DNA of 64,000 nt from JALZKA01 sp963753385 (lineage in GTDB: Bacteria > Actinomycetota > Thermoleophilia > Solirubrobacterales > 70-9), in assembly GCA_963753385.1 (NCBI GenBank), contig CAVWCC010000008.1, positions 124,001 through 188,000 of the forward strand. The letters are read 5' to 3'. Made by a program: the position numbers and the translations under genes. The notes under the pieces were generated by a model, which was not told the DNA's origin, searched no databases, and saw nothing but the letters and a program-made list of their open reading frames with translations. Shown here in pieces: positions 42,641-52,696 of this stretch (within the stretch, counting starts at the first letter, position 1; every line of letters begins with the position of its first letter).

Positions 42641-43086
42641 CCGACGCCGTCCTCGAGCCCGCCCTCACCGGGCTCCAGCAGATGCGGCGGATCGCATCCG
42701 GCGAGGTCCCGCCGCCGTCGATGGGGGTGCTCCTCAACTTCTCCGTGGTCGGGGTCGAGCACGGCCGCGCCGTGTTCGACGGGCTTCCGGGCGAGGAGCA
42801 CTACAACCCGATCGGGGTCGTCCATGGCGGCTACGCCGCGACGCTGCTCGACTCCGCCCTCGGCTGCGCGGTGCATTCGACGCTCGAGGCCGGCGAGGCG
42901 TACACGACGCTCGCGTTGGAGACGAAGTTCGTCCGCGCGGTCACGCGTGACACGGGCCGCGTCCGAGCGACCGCGGAGGTCGTGCACCGCGGACGCCGGC
43001 AGGCGACCGCCGAAGCCCGCCTCACCGCGGTCGAGAGCGGGAAGCTCCTCGCGCACGCGACCGCGACGTGCATGGTGAGCCGGTGA
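42637..43086 (+). CDS. PaaI family hotdog thioesterase
   Basis: A 149-residue hotdog-fold acyl-CoA thioesterase. NPIGVVHGGYAATLLDSALGCAVHS is the PaaI motif with the HGG loop and the Asp of the catalytic helix; TTLALETKFVRAVTRDTGRV follows. GTG start overlaps the small gene. It would release CoA from aromatic or other acyl-CoAs, in keeping with the acyl-CoA genes nearby. Confidence 0.9.
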   Translation: MTDAVLEPALTGLQQMRRIASGEVPPPSMGVLLNFSVVGVEHGRAVFDGLPGEEHYNPIGVVHGGYAATLLDSALGCAVHSTLEAGEAYTTLALETKFVRAVTRDTGRVRATAEVVHRGRRQATAEARLTAVESGKLLAHATATCMVSR

Positions 43087-43132
43087 ACGTCCCTCACGGG
43101 GGTGTATAGGGCGCCGGGAGGGACGTTCACCG
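43081..43132. repeat. Perfect 15-bp inverted repeat after the thioesterase
   Basis: CGGTGAACGTCCCTC (43081-43095) and GAGGGACGTTCACCG (43118-43132) with a 22-base loop. It begins in the last codon of the thioesterase and includes its stop. It could terminate transcription or bind a protein; no T-run follows. Confidence 0.8.
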
Positions 43133-43165
43133 TCTGCCACCGGTGGCCCCGTACGATGGCGCGCG

Positions 43166-43672
43166 ATGGCCGTCGTCCCGCGAACCCCCGAGGTCAGGCT
43201 CGGCCAGACGATCTCGAACGGGATCGCGCCCAGCATGTTCGCGCTGCTCGAGCGGGGGGCGTTGAGGCGACCCGACCTGGCTCGCCAGCTCAAGGGCAAG
43301 GTCGTGATCCGGTTCCGGGACGAGGTCGCTCCCGTTCGGATCAGCTTCGGGCAGCGGGTGATCCGGGTCGAGGACGGCGACATGCGCAGCCCGGATCTGG
43401 TCGTGACCGGCAGCCTGCCGCACGTCGTGCAGCTCACGGTCACGCCGATGGTCCGCTTCGGGATCCCCGACTTCCGCGACTCGCGCGGGCGCGCCGCTCT
43501 GCTTCGGGTGGCCTCAGGGCGGGTCCGGATGGGAGGCGACATGGCGCTGGCGCGAAAGCTGCTGGAGATGCTGGCCGTGCCCGCGCCGGACGGGCCGCAC
43601 CGGCGAGGCGGCCGGCCCGCGCGCGCCGTCGAGCGCCGGACCGAGACCGTCTGGATCGACGTCCTGACCTAG
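43166..43672 (+). CDS. SCP-2-like sterol-carrier domain protein
   Basis: A 168-residue protein. LKGKVVIRFRDE, VISFG-like strands, DLVVTGSLPHVVQL and RVRMGGDMALARKLLEMLAV match the pattern of SCP-2 domains, in which a 'G-D/M-A' segment precedes the lipid tunnel helix. The assignment is moderate. It shares the four bases CTAG with the convergent aminopeptidase, so both genes stop on the same tetranucleotide. Confidence 0.6.
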   Translation: MAVVPRTPEVRLGQTISNGIAPSMFALLERGALRRPDLARQLKGKVVIRFRDEVAPVRISFGQRVIRVEDGDMRSPDLVVTGSLPHVVQLTVTPMVRFGIPDFRDSRGRAALLRVASGRVRMGGDMALARKLLEMLAVPAPDGPHRRGGRPARAVERRTETVWIDVLT

Positions 43673-45127
43673 GCCTGGTCCGCGAGGTCCCACGCGAGCG
43701 CCAGGAGGAGCCGGACCCCGAATCCGGTCGGGCCCTTGCCGACGTACTCGCGGCCCGTGTCCCAGGCGGTGCCGGCGATGTCGAGGTGGGCCCACGGCTT
43801 GTCGTCGACGAACTCCTCGAGGAACGAGCCCGCGTAGATCGTTCCCGCCTTGCGCTTGGCGGCCGAATTGGTGAGGTCCGCCACCGTGCCCTTGGTCAGC
43901 TCCTTGTACTCGGGGTGGAGCGGCAGGCGCCACGCGAGCTCACCGGTGCTGAGCGCCGCCTCCTCGACGGCGTCGGCAAGCTCGTCGTCGTTCGCGATCA
44001 GCGCCGCGTAGGTGGAGCCCAGCGCCACGACCACGGCGCCGGTCAGGGTCGCGATGTCCACGACCCGGTCGGCGCCCATCTCCCGCACGCACCAGGTCAG
44101 CGCGTCGGCCAGGATCAGCCGGCCCTCGGCGTCGGTGTTGTTGACCTCGACCGTCTTGCCGTTCAGCTGGGTGATGATGTCCCCCGGCCGGGTGGCCGAG
44201 CCGGAGGGCATGTTCTCGGTGGACGGGACCACGGCGGCGATGTCCAGCTCGAGGCCGAGCTCCGCGATCGCGGCGAGCGCCTCGAGGACGGCGGCCCCAC
44301 CGGACATGTCCATCTTCATCTCGTGCATCGCCTGCGAGGGCTTGATCGAGATGCCGCCGCTGTCGAACGTGACCGCCTTGCCGACGAGGCCGAGGACCTC
44401 GCCAGATCCGCGCCCGGAGTACCGGAGGCAGATCAGCTTCGGCTCCTGCTCGCTGCCGGCGGCGACCGCCGCGAGCCCGCCGAGGCCCCGCGAGGCGATC
44501 TCGTCGCGGCCGAGGACCTCGGCGGTGATCGACTCGAACTGGACCGCCAGCTCGCGCGCCCGGTCGGCCAGGTAGGTGGGCGTGACGACGTTCGCGGGAA
44601 GGTTCTGGAGGTCGCGGGCGCGATTCGCCGCCTCGGCGCCGACTCGCGCGGCGCGAAGACTGGGCGCCAGCGCGCTCGGCGTCGGGGGCCGCGAGCGAGA
44701 GGTGCTCGAGGTCGGGGCCCTTCGGCTCGTCCGGGTCGGCCGCCCGGTACCGGTCGAAGCGATAGGCGCCCATGATCGCGCCCTCCGTCGCGGCGGCCGC
44801 GGCATCGGAGGCGGCGAGCGTGCCGGTCTGGCCGAGCTCCCAGGCAACGCGGCCGGCCTCGTAGCCGCGCGCCTGCTTGGCGACGATCGCGCCCAGCACC
44901 CGGAACTTCTCGGCGTCGAGCTCGGCCGGGTCGCCGAGCCCCAGCACGAGCAGGCGCTGCGGCGTGCCGGGGTGGAGCAGCGCGAGCTTGCGAAAGCCGC
45001 CACGGGCATCCGCAGCGCCGGGCGCCGACGCGAGCTCCGGCGGCAGCTCCGCGCCGGCGGCCAGGGTGGTCACGTGGAGGTCGGCGTCCAGCTCCCGGAG
45101 GGGCTCGGATGTGGCATCGACCTGCAC
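43669..45127 (-). pseudogene. pepA: Leucyl aminopeptidase (M17), one frameshift
   Basis: A zinc/manganese aminopeptidase that trims N-terminal residues. The C-terminal catalytic half is intact: VGKAVTFDSGGISIKPS, MKMDMSGGAAVLEALAA and NNTDAEGRLILADAL hold the metal ligands. The N-terminal part (from GTG 45127, VDATSEPLRELDADLHVTTL) is in another frame; the shift lies near 44670-44685 around AAPDAER/LAPSLRAA. Removing one base makes 1458 nt (485 residues), the family length. A sequencing error is more likely than true decay. Confidence 0.85.
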
Positions 45128-45207
45128 GTGGCGCGAGTCTATCCAGGGGATCTTGCGCCGCTTCCCTACGATTCCACTCCCCGCAAGCAGCTCCCGAAAG
45201 GCAACGA

Positions 45208-46393
45208 ATGTCCCGCACAGTGATCCTCGGAACCGCGCGCACCCCGTTTGGCAAGATGGGCGGCGCCCTCGCCTCGAAGCAGGCCAAGGAACTGGGCGGG
45301 CAGGCGATCTCGGCCGCGCTCGAGCGCTCGAACGTGGAGCCGGACCAGGTCCAGCAGGTGATCTACGGGCAGGTGCTGCAGGCCGGCCAGGGGCAGATTC
45401 CCTCACGCCAGGCGCAGATCGAGGCCGGCGATCCCGAAGGAGGTGCCGTCGGAGACGATCAACAAGGTCTGCGCGTCGGGCATGCGCGCGGTCGGCCTCG
45501 CCGATCTCGCCGTTCGCGCGGGCGAGCTCGAGGTCGGGGTCGCCGGCGGGATGGAGTCGATGTCGAACGCCCCATACCTGCTGCCCGGGCGCCCGCTTCG
45601 GCTTCCGCATGGGCGACGTCACCGCGATCGACGCGATGACCCACGACGGGCTCACCAACCCGTTCACCGGTAAGCAGATGATCAACGAGGCCTCCGAGGT
45701 CTCGAACGAGCTCGAGATCACCCGCCCGGACATGGACCGCTGGGCGGCGCGCTCACATCAGCTCGCCGCGAAGGCGACCGAGGAGGGGACGATGGCCGAG
45801 GAGATCGTTCCGGTGACCGTCAAGGTCAAGAAGGAGGAGCGCGAGGTCGCCGCCGACGAGGCGATCCGGCCCGACTCGTACCGTCGAGTCGCTCGCCAAG
45901 CTGCCCGCGATCGGCGGCGACGACGCGACCCACACCGCGGGCAACGCGCCTGGCGTCAACGACGGCGCCGCGGCGGTCGTTGTCGCGTCCGAGGAGTGGG
46001 CGCAGGCGAACGGTCGCAGCGCTCTCGCCACGGTGCTCTCCTACGGCTCGGTGGCGGATGACTTCCCCTATCTCGCAAAGACTCCCGCCAAGGCCGCGAA
46101 GCTGGCGCTGGAGAAGATCGGCAAGGAGCCGGGCGAGGTCGACCTCTGGGAGATCAACGAGGCGTTCGCCTCGGTTGCCCTCAACTCGCTGCGGATGCTC
46201 GGCGTCGACGAGGACAAGGTGAACGTGAACGGCGGCGCGATCGCGCTCGGCCATCCGATCGGCGCGTCCGGCGCCCGGATCGTCGGCGCCCTGGTCCACG
46301 AGCTTCGGCGCCGCGGCGGCGGACTAGGAGTGGCGGCGATTTGCTCGCGGCGGCGGCCAGGGCGACGCCATCGTCCTCGAAGTCGCGGGCTAG
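45208..46393 (+). pseudogene. Acetyl-CoA acetyltransferase (thiolase), four frameshifts
   Basis: Condenses or cleaves acetoacetyl-CoA. In pieces one reads TARTPFGKMGGALASKQAKE; TINKVCASGMRAVGLADLAV with the nucleophilic Cys; NEAFASVALNSLRML, GGAIALGHPIGASGARI (His) and GVAAICS with the second Cys. The frame changes near 45430, 45590, 45879 and 46348, each explained by one extra base. Deleting four bases leaves 1182 nt, 393 residues, exactly thiolase length. Four equal errors in an otherwise perfectly conserved sequence suggest a sequence-quality problem, not an old pseudogene. Confidence 0.88.
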
Positions 46394-46396
46394 CCG

Positions 46397-47179
46397 ATGC
46401 CGCGGGCCGCGGCCTTCTTCGATCTGGACCGGACCCTGATGGCGGGGTCGAGCGGAATGGCGTGGGTCAGGGCCTCGTACGACGCAAAGCTGATCTCGCG
46501 GGGCCAGATGCTGCGCTGGGCTCGCGACGGCCTCGTGTTCCGCCTGCGGGGCTCGACCGACGAGACCACGAAGGCGGCGATGGACCAGATCTCCGAGGTG
46601 CTGAAGGGCACCAGCGGGCGCGACCTCGAGCGGCTCGGCCCGCAGGTCCTGGCGGGCGTGCTGCCGCGGATCTACCCAGAGATGCTGGCGGAGGTCCACT
46701 CGCACCAGGACGAGGGCCGGCCGACGTTCATCGTCAGCGCCGCCGGGAACGACCTCGTCGAGCAGGTCGCGCGCGTGCTCGGCATGGAGGGCGGGATCGG
46801 CACCCGCTACGAGCTCGACGGCGACGGCCGGTTCACCGGCCGCCTCGAGGGGCCGTTCATGTACGGCGAGGGCAAGCTCGAGGGCATGCGGGGGTTCGCC
46901 GAGTCGCACGACATCGACCTCGCCGGGTCCTGGGCGTACTCGGACTCGGCCTCGGACCTGCCGATGCTGCGCGCCGTCGGCAACGCGGTGGTGGTGAACC
47001 CCGACGCCGCTCTGCTCGAGGTCGCCCGGGCCGAGGGCTGGCGAGTGATGCGTTTCGAGCAGCTCGGCCGGCGGCTGGCGATCCTGGGCGCCACCCTGAC
47101 CGCGGCCGTCGTCGGCGGCGGGTCTGCCCTGATTGCCCGCCGGCGCGCCGCCGGATCGTCGCGGCGGCCCCGCCGCTAG
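46397..47179 (+). CDS. HAD-IB family phosphatase (SerB-like)
   Basis: A 260-residue HAD hydrolase: nucleophile motif AAFFDLDRTLMAGSSG (DxDxT), FIVSAAGNDLVEQVARVLG (motif II Ser), GKLEGM and the metal motif YSDSASDLPML. The subgroup is that of HAD proteins fused or linked to 1-acylglycerol-phosphate acyltransferases. A C-terminal hydrophobic helix (AILGATLTAAVVGGGSALI) followed by RRR probably anchors it in the membrane. It shares CTAG with the convergent gene. Confidence 0.88.
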   Translation: MPRAAAFFDLDRTLMAGSSGMAWVRASYDAKLISRGQMLRWARDGLVFRLRGSTDETTKAAMDQISEVLKGTSGRDLERLGPQVLAGVLPRIYPEMLAEVHSHQDEGRPTFIVSAAGNDLVEQVARVLGMEGGIGTRYELDGDGRFTGRLEGPFMYGEGKLEGMRGFAESHDIDLAGSWAYSDSASDLPMLRAVGNAVVVNPDAALLEVARAEGWRVMRFEQLGRRLAILGATLTAAVVGGGSALIARRRAAGSSRRPRR

Positions 47180-48105
47180 CCGACCACGCCCGCCTTGCGC
47201 GCCGCCCGCATCCGCAGCGCGAGCGAGGCGCAGCCGATGTCGTAGACGAGCTCGGACCGGGGGAGGCGGTAGCCCGCGTGGGTGTGCGGCGCGTAGGTGA
47301 CGGAGCTGGCGCCGTCGCTGGACAGCCAGCCGGTATGCACGTGCTGCTCCTGGCCCACCATCTGCGGCCAGAAGGCATGTGATGTGAGCCCGGCCCGCCG
47401 CCCGCCCGGTGGGACCGAGCCCGGCGGGACGCGCAGACGGACGCCCGCCGACGAAGCTTCGATCGGCGTGACCGGAATCACCTCCGGGAATCCGTCCGCG
47501 CCGCACCAGCCGAGCAGGGTATGAGGCAGGTCCCCGGCCTTGGCGGCGGTCTTCTCCGAGTCGACGCGGGGCTCGGTTCCGCCCTTGGGCGCGCTCTGGC
47601 GCGGCGGCGCCTCCGCAAGCGGAGCGCCGGAGACCTCGGGATCCTCTTCGCCCCGGTCGTCCGGGTAGGCGACGACGCGCTCGATGGCGATCGTGATCGG
47701 CACGCGCTGCCAGTAGTAGACGTCGAGGAGCCGGCCCTTGGGGCCGCTCGACCTCGGCACGAGGAACCGGTCCCACTCCGGGGCGATCGACTCGAGCCAC
47801 TCGCGATCAGGCTTCAGCGGAAAGGTCCCCCGGCCCTGGACGAGGACGAAGCCGGGCCGGTCGGTGTAGCCGTGCTCGCGAGCGTGGTAAGCGATTGCCA
47901 CCTGCGGGCTGCGGCGGATCCGAGCGAGCTTCTTCCACAGCCCCTGGCTCGTCGTGACGGTGACGGTCCCCGTCTCGCGGTCGCGGAGCGCCAGCGGCGC
48001 CATCGGCACGATCACGACGCCCTTCGCGGGCGTGAGATAGGCGACACCCGCCGCCAGATCCGAGGCGAGGATCTCGTCGACATCGTCCGACCAGGTGACC
48101 GCCAT
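47176..48105 (-). CDS. Pyridoxamine 5'-phosphate oxidase-like FMN-binding protein
   Basis: A 309-residue protein. The first 160 residues (DEILASDLAAGVAYLTPAKGVVIVPMAPLALRDRET, TSQGLWKKLARIRRSPQVAIAYHARE, FVLVQGRGTF) follow the split-barrel flavin-reductase/PNPOx pattern; the second half repeats a similar barrel (LLGWCGADGFPEVIPVTPIE). F420- or FMN-dependent reductases of this superfamily are numerous in actinobacteria. The substrate cannot be told. Confidence 0.72.
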   Translation of the reverse strand: MAVTWSDDVDEILASDLAAGVAYLTPAKGVVIVPMAPLALRDRETGTVTVTTSQGLWKKLARIRRSPQVAIAYHAREHGYTDRPGFVLVQGRGTFPLKPDREWLESIAPEWDRFLVPRSSGPKGRLLDVYYWQRVPITIAIERVVAYPDDRGEEDPEVSGAPLAEAPPRQSAPKGGTEPRVDSEKTAAKAGDLPHTLLGWCGADGFPEVIPVTPIEASSAGVRLRVPPGSVPPGGRRAGLTSHAFWPQMVGQEQHVHTGWLSSDGASSVTYAPHTHAGYRLPRSELVYDIGCASLALRMRAARKAGVVG

Positions 48106-48144
48106 GCCCGGGAAGCTAGCGCGTCGCCGCAGTAGCCTTCAGGC

Positions 48145-49804
48145 ATGGCGATCGAGCCGGATGCCAGGCGCCGCGCCCACCAGTGGCTCGAGGAGGTCTA
48201 CGCCCAGACGCCCGAGCGCGAGGCCCTCTTCGACACGATCTCTGGCCACGAGGTCCGCCCGCTCTACACCGCCGACGACCTCGCAGACTGGGACCCAGAG
48301 CGCGACCTCGGCCTGCCCGGCGAGTTCCCGTTCACTCGCGGCCCGTACCCCTCGATGTATCGCGGCCGACTCTGGACGATGCGCCAGTTCGCCGGCTTCG
48401 GCACCGTCGAGGAGACCAACAAGCGCTTCCGCTACCTCTTAGACCACGGCCAGACCGGGCTCTCGACGGCGTTCGATATGCCGAGCCTGATGGGCCTCGA
48501 CTCAGACCACGAGCGCTCGTTCGGCGAGGTCGGGGTCGAGGGCGTCGCGCTCGACACCGTCGACGACATGGAGACGCTGTTCGACGGCATCCCGCTCGAC
48601 CGGGTGACCGTCTCGATGACGATCAACGCGCCGGCCGCGATCATGCTCGCCTTCTACGTCGTCGCCGCCGAGGAGAAGGGGATCGCGCCGTCGGCGCTCG
48701 GCGGCACGATCCAGACCGACATCCTCAAGGAGTACATCGCCCAGAAGGAGTGGTGCTTCCCGATCGAGCCCGCGATGCGGCTTGTCACCGACATGGTCGA
48801 GTGGTCAACGGCCGAGATGCCGAAGTGGCATCCGATCTCGATCTCGGGCTACCACATCCGCGAGGCGGGCTCGACCGCCGCCCAGGAGCTCGCGTTCACG
48901 CTCAAGGACGGCTTCACCTACGTCGAGCGGGCGCTCGCCCGCGGCCTGACCGTCGACTCGTTCGCGCCGCGGCTCTCGTTCTTCTTCAACGCCCACGTCG
49001 ACTTCTTCGAGGAGATCGCCAAGTACCGGGCGGCGCGCCGGATCTGGGCGCGCGAGATGCGCGACACCTACGGCGCCCGCGACGAGACGCTCGATGCTGA
49101 TGCGCTTCCACACCCAGACCGCCGGAGTCTCCTTGACCGCGCAGCAGCCGCTCAACAACATCGTCCGGACCGCGATCGAGGCGCTCGCAGGCGTCCTGGG
49201 CGGCACCCAGTCGCTGCACACGAACTCGTTCGACGAGGCGCTCGCGCTGCCAACCGAGGAGGCGGTCCGGGTCGCGCTCCGCACCCAGCAGGTGATCGCC
49301 CACGAGACCGGGGTCGCGAACACCGTCGACCCGCTCGGCGGCTCGTACTTCGTCGAGGCCCTGACCGACGAGATCGAGGCCAAGGCGTATGAGTACTTCG
49401 CCCGGATCGACGAGCTCGGCGGGATGGTCGCGGCGATCGAGCGTGGCTTCCCCCAGCGCGAGATCGCCGACGCGGCGTTCATCTACCAGCAGGAGGTCGA
49501 GGCCCGCCAGCGGATCGTCGTCGGCGTAAACGACTTCGTCGACGAGGGCGAGGCGGATCCGCCGCTGCATCGCCCCGACCCCGAGGCCGAGCGCCGCCAG
49601 CGCGAGCGGCTCGAGCGGACGCGTGCCGAGCGCGACCGAGAAGCGGTCGAATCGACGCTCGCCGACCTCAAGGCCGCCGCCGCGGGCGACGCCAACCTGA
49701 TGCCGCCGATCATCGCCTGCGCCCGCGCCCGGGTCAGCGAGGGGGAGATGGTCGCGGCGCTCCAGGACGTCTTCGGGACGTACACCGAGCACCCGCAGTT
49801 CTAG
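48145..49804 (+). pseudogene. Methylmalonyl-CoA mutase large (alpha) subunit, one frameshift
   Basis: The substrate-binding TIM-barrel subunit converting (R)-methylmalonyl-CoA to succinyl-CoA. Visible: GEFPFTRGPYPSMYRGRLWTMRQFAGFGT, YLLDHGQTGLSTAFDMPSLMG, VSMTINAPAAIMLAFYV, and, after the shift, MRFHTQTAGVSLTAQQPLNNIVRT and NTVDPLGGSYFVE. The frame changes near 49090 by one extra base; correction gives 552 residues. There is no B12 domain here; it is encoded by the next gene, the split arrangement known from archaea and some actinobacteria. Confidence 0.92.
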
Positions 49805-49824
49805 GCTCGACTACCCTCCGGGCG

Positions 49825-50247
49825 ATGAGCGAGGACACCGCCACCCGCACGATCCGCGTCGTCGTCGCCAAGCCCGGGCTCGACGGGCACGACCGCGGCG
49901 CCAAGATCATCGCCCGCGCGCTGCGTGACGCGGGCATGGAGGTGATCTACACGGGCCTCCACCAGACCCCCGAGCAGATCGTCGCCACCGTGATCCAGGA
50001 GGACGCCGACGCGGTCGGCCTCTCGATCCTCTCCGGCGCCCACATGACGCTCGTGCCGAAGGTCGTGAACCTGCTGCGCGAGCAGGGCGTCGACGACGTC
50101 GTGGTGACGCTCGGCGGCACGATCCCCGCCGACGACGTGCCCGAACTGAAGAAGCTCGGAGTCGCCGAGGTCTTCACGCCTGGCGCCCCCACCGACGACA
50201 TCGTCGAGTTCATCCGGGGCGCCGTCGGCGAGCGCGCCTCGGCCTGA
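49825..50247 (+). CDS. Methylmalonyl-CoA mutase cobalamin-binding subunit
   Basis: A 140-residue B12-binding domain: IRVVVAKPGLDGHDRGAKIIARALRDAG contains the DxHxxG base-off cobalamin motif, followed by GLSILSGAHMTLVPKV and LGGTIPADDVPELKKLGVAEVFTPG. It pairs with the large subunit 20 bases upstream. Intact reading frame. Confidence 0.95.
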   Translation: MSEDTATRTIRVVVAKPGLDGHDRGAKIIARALRDAGMEVIYTGLHQTPEQIVATVIQEDADAVGLSILSGAHMTLVPKVVNLLREQGVDDVVVTLGGTIPADDVPELKKLGVAEVFTPGAPTDDIVEFIRGAVGERASA

Positions 50248-50267
50248 GGCGCGCTCCCGCGCCGGCC

Positions 50268-51673
50268 CTAGCGCTCGTAGGCCCCGATGTCCGGCTTGTT
50301 GTCCCGCTTGACGCCGCGCTGGTCGCGCTTCGGCGCCTCAGCCTCCACCGCCTTGCCGATCGCCGGGCTCCCCTTCTTCAGCGCGATCGTTTCTGTGGGA
50401 CCGCCGTTTCGCTTCAGCTTGCCGAGCTTCGGGTTGGCCCGCACGAAGTCACCCGCGCCGAACGCAAAGCCGGTGCACCCCGGCATCACGCTGACCAGGT
50501 TCCCGCCCTCTGAATCAACCGGCGCACCCGCGCAGTCGTTGCCGTCGGCACCGGACCTGTTCAGTGCGACGATCGTATTCACGAGGGAGGCGGAGCCACC
50601 CTCCACGTAGATGCCCCCACCAAGGCTCCCGAGGGCGTCCCCGTCGGCATCCGCGACGTTGCGTGCGACGGTGACTGACCTGAGGATGATCGACGACCCG
50701 GAGCTGACATTGATTCCGCCGCCCTGGGAATCGGTTTCGTTGCGCGTCACCGTGGAGTTGATGACGCTCATCGTCGAGGCCGCTGACAGATCGATCCCGC
50801 CGGCGATGCTCCCACCGCCGCTGTTCCCGGCGATCGTGCTGCCCGAGATCGAGCCGCTCGCGTCGTACAGGTAGACGCCGCCGATGCCCGACGCCGCCCG
50901 GTTGCCGGCGACCGTGCTGTCGACGATCTTCACGGTCCCCGGGTACTGGGCGACACCCCCGCCCGCGTTCGCCGAGCGATTGCGCGTGATCGGTGCTGTC
51001 GATGATCTTCGTCGTCCCGCTGGCCTCGATGCCGCCGCCGACGCTCTCGATGGTCCGGTTGCGGCTCACGCGGCTGCGCCATGAGCGTCAGGTCCACGAA
51101 CGCCTGGATCCCGCCACCGCTGCTCGCGCCGGTGTTCCCGACCACGCTGCTGCGAATCAGCCGAAGGGGCCCCTCGGCAAGGATTCCGCCGCCCTCGCCG
51201 GAGAGGCTGGTTCGCGCTGCCGGGAGGCGGGGAGGGATCAGCGCGACGTTGTCGCCGCCGGTGAGCTTGATCCGCACGAGCTTGGTCGCGGCTCCGGGCA
51301 GCACCTGGAGCACCCGGTCGGTGCCGTTCGCGTCGATCGTGGCCAGGCCCTTGCCGGGATGCCGCACGGTCAGCGGGTCGCCGACGTCGAGGTCACCCCG
51401 CAGGCCCTCGTTCTCGCCGGCGAGCGGCGGCTGGTTGGGCTGGGAAAGCTTGTATCGAGGGCTCCGGTCTCCGAGGACGATCGTGTCCTTGCCGGCGCGG
51501 GCATTCGCCGCCAGGATCGCCTCGCGAAGCGAGCAGTCGTTCGGCTTGCACAGCCCTGGGACAGGGTCGTTGTGGCGCGTGACCTCGAAGTTCTTGCCTG
51601 CCGCGACCGGCGCCAAGGCTGCGACCAGCGCCGCCAGTGCGCCCGCCGTCAGCAACACCTTGATCCCCCGCAT
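50268..51673 (-). pseudogene. Secreted beta-helix (CSLREAI-type) protein, two frameshifts
   Basis: From ATG 51673: signal peptide (LLTAGALAALVAALAPVAAG), then NDCSLREAILAANARAGKDTIVL, the 'CSLREAI' opening of many exported beta-helix proteins, followed by right-handed helix coils (SGGGIQAF, GGGIEASGTTKIIDST, GGGVAQYPGTVKIVDSTVAGN) and the ending NKPDIGAYER. The frame changes near 51076 and near 50992, each by one extra base; correction leaves 1404 nt (467 residues). Function unknown, probably cell surface. Confidence 0.8.
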
Positions 51674-51752
51674 CAAGACGAGCGTACCCGCATGGGAAGG
51701 AGCGGTCAAACTGCCCGGCCCCGCACGAACAGACGTTCCTACTCGCGGGTAG

Positions 51753-51768
51753 TTGACTGACCAGTCAA
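51753..51768. promoter_or_regulatory. Palindromic operator upstream of etfB
   Basis: TTGACTG-AC-CAGTCAA, a perfect 7+2+7 palindrome 81 bases before the etfB start. This type of sequence is typical of TetR-family sites controlling fatty-acid genes (family knowledge); no regulator gene is adjacent. Confidence 0.65.
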
Positions 51769-51848
51769 TCGCCTCGTAGATCAGTAAGATGCGCGCCCGC
51801 GCCTCACCCTCTCCCCGAAGGCGCGCCATTCCCCAAGGAGGCTCCGAC

Positions 51849-52640
51849 TTGAAGATCTGTTGTCTTGTCAAGGAGGTTCCGGACGCCGCGGTCCAGAAGC
51901 GGATCGACGAGAACACCAAGCGTCTGGATCGCTCCGGCGAGAAGAACCTCAACCCCTTCGACACGCACGGCATCGAGGCCGCGATGCAGATCCGCGAGGG
52001 CGGCGTTGCGCAGGTCGACGAGATCGTTGCGGTGACGATGGGCCCCGAGAGCGCCGTGCGCGCCCTCCACAAGGCCGTCGCCCTGGGCGCGGACCGCTCG
52101 GTGCATCTGACCGACGGCGCCCTCGAGGGCTCCGATGTCAACGCCACCGGTTACGCGCTCGCCAAGGTGCTCGAATCCGAGTCGCCCGACCTGGTCCTCC
52201 TCGGTCAGCAGTCGGACGACGGGGAGTGCTACACGATCGGCGCGGTCGTCGCCGACCATCTGAAGATGCCCTCGCTGACGCAGGTGATCAAGATGGACGT
52301 CGCGGACGGCAAGCTCACCTGCCAGCGCCAGGCGGAGTACGGCTACGACACGGTCGAGGTCGAGTTGCCCGCGGTGATCTCGGTTGGCGACGCGATCAAC
52401 GAGCCGCGCTACCCGTCGCTGAAGGCGATCATGGGCGCGAAGAAGAAGCCGCTCGACACCAAGGCCACGGCAGAGGTCGGAATCGACGCCGGTGAGGTTG
52501 GCGAGACCGGCTCGAAGACCCAGGTGCTCGCGATTGCCCCGCCGCCCGCGAAGCAGGCCGGCGAGATCATCGAGGACGAGGACACGAACGAGACGGTCTC
52601 AAAGATCGTCGCCTGGCTCGACGAAAGGAAGTTGATCTGA
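51849..52640 (+). CDS. etfB: Electron transfer flavoprotein beta subunit
   Basis: TTG 51849 is preceded by AAGGAGG at seven bases and gives MKICCLVKEVPDAAVQKRID. The 263-residue protein shows NPFDTHGIEAAMQIREGG, VTMGPESAVRALHKAVALGADRSVHLTD, LGQQSDDGECYTIG and the C-terminal signature region VEVELPAVISVGDAINEPRYPSLKAIMGAKKK. It binds AMP and, with EtfA, carries electrons from acyl-CoA dehydrogenases. It ends exactly where repeat copy B begins. Confidence 0.95.
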   Translation: MKICCLVKEVPDAAVQKRIDENTKRLDRSGEKNLNPFDTHGIEAAMQIREGGVAQVDEIVAVTMGPESAVRALHKAVALGADRSVHLTDGALEGSDVNATGYALAKVLESESPDLVLLGQQSDDGECYTIGAVVADHLKMPSLTQVIKMDVADGKLTCQRQAEYGYDTVEVELPAVISVGDAINEPRYPSLKAIMGAKKKPLDTKATAEVGIDAGEVGETGSKTQVLAIAPPPAKQAGEIIEDEDTNETVSKIVAWLDERKLI

Positions 52641-52696
52641 TGAGCGACGTAAGGCGCGAAAGTATGTTTGCCCGCCTGGTAAGGCAGGTTTTCTAA
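52638..52696 (+). repeat. Two-hairpin intercistronic element, copy B
   Basis: Fills the etfB-etfA gap. It starts on the etfB stop codon (TGATGAGCGAC). Hairpin 1 GCGAC-GTAA-GGCGC; hairpin 2 GCC-TGGTAA-GGC with AAGGCAGG (52681-52688) as the only Shine-Dalgarno-like stretch before ATG 52697; tail TTTTCTAA. Confidence 0.87.

Noticed and set aside
45208..46393. Programmed frameshifting in the thiolase gene
   Set aside because: Four +1 shifts at unrelated sites with no slippery sequence or stimulatory structure; sequencing error explains them better.
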